DNA of 43,724 bases from Gammaproteobacteria bacterium (GTDB taxonomy: Bacteria; Pseudomonadota; Gammaproteobacteria; SZUA-152). The DNA is taken from positions 1 through 43,724 of the forward strand of contig JAJRWE010000163.1 of the NCBI GenBank assembly GCA_024276955.1, read 5' to 3'. This document shows, piece after piece, positions 43,482-43,724 of the stretch; positions within the stretch are counted from its first letter, which is position 1; each line of letters starts with the position of its first letter. A program made the position numbers and the translations under genes. The notes under the pieces are model-generated. The model saw nothing but the letters and a program-made list of their open reading frames with translations. It was not told where the DNA came from and ran no database searches.

Positions 43482-43724
43482 TCAACCAATCTGCTTCAGC
43501 GGCTCGAATTCCTTGCGGAGATCGGCCTTCCGGGCATGCTCGGCCCACGGGTCGATCTGGGCATATTTTTGCGATTCGGCAAAGCGCTCTGCCAGGGCCT
43601 TGCGGTTCTCATCACTCTCTATCACGTTCTGCTGAATGTGGCCGAGACCGACACGTTCCACCCAGGGCGCGGTGCGCTCCAGGTAATGCCCCTCTTCACG
43701 GTAGAGCTGGGTGAAGGCGGCGCA
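43482..43724 (-). CDS. nirB: Nitrite reductase large subunit NirB, C-terminal end (partial)
   Basis: The last 80 codons of a gene running off the right edge of the window. The frame reads FTQLYREEGHYLERTAPWVE, then RVGLGHIQQNVIESDENRKA and ends AEHARKADLRKEFEPLKQIG before TGA. The YLERTAPW and VGL segments are characteristic of the NirB C-terminus. NirB is the sirohaem and flavin subunit that reduces nitrite to ammonium with NADH. It precedes nirD on the same strand. Confidence 0.85.
   Translation of the reverse strand, partial: CAAFTQLYREEGHYLERTAPWVERVGLGHIQQNVIESDENRKALAERFAESQKYAQIDPWAEHARKADLRKEFEPLKQIG

Overview
The window is about 43.7 kb of GC-rich bacterial chromosome. It looks like a gammaproteobacterium with respiratory, surface-associated habits, plausibly a Chromatiales-type chemolithotroph. 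Support for this comes from the fabA-fabB pair, a DUF1249 (YqiB-like) protein, a PhoP/PhoQ-like pair, RelA, RavA-ViaA and a complete Wsp chemosensory operon. The genus cannot be fixed from the sequence alone.

Layout. 0.2-2.5 kb (+): ybaB, recR, fliA (sigma-28) and a DUF1249 gene. 2.5-7.1 kb: a Sel1-repeat secreted-protein gene split by a stop codon and a large receiver-GGDEF-EAL-HDOD gene, bracketed by two copies of a palindromic MITE-like element. 7.4-12.5 kb (-): adk, an unusual receiver/transmembrane/HlyD-like fusion, a 37-aa membrane peptide gene on the + strand, and a PhoPQ-like two-component system. 12.7-20.2 kb (-): a c-type cytochrome, M42-like peptidase, bactofilin, fabB, fabA, relA, a Nudix gene with a stop at a catalytic glutamate, and a Crp-family regulator. 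20.4-25.7 kb (+): a 37-aa ORF coupled to an unrecognised gene, then an RND efflux adaptor and pump. 25.9-34.9 kb (-): wspA-B-C-D-E-F-R. 35.1-43.7 kb (-): nirB (partial), nirD, a nasA-like molybdoenzyme, a DmsB-DmsC-type fusion, ravA and viaA.

How the parts connect. WspA carries a CxxCH haem-c motif in its periplasmic domain, so this Wsp system probably couples a redox or gas signal to c-di-GMP production by WspR. Sigma-28-like promoters can be read upstream of fliA, the Sel1 gene, the GGDEF-EAL gene and wspA. This suggests that the lone fliA controls a motility/c-di-GMP regulon represented in this window. The nitrate/nitrite cluster pairs cytoplasmic NirBD and a NasA-like enzyme with a membrane-anchored Fe-S module, implying quinol-linked electron supply. 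It is followed by RavA-ViaA, which is known to act on Fe-S respiratory complexes in E. coli.

The intergenic DNA is rich in repeats. There are three loci of REP-like palindromes, several CACAGAG-type inverted repeats spread through the nitrate cluster, and the ~240-bp palindromic element.
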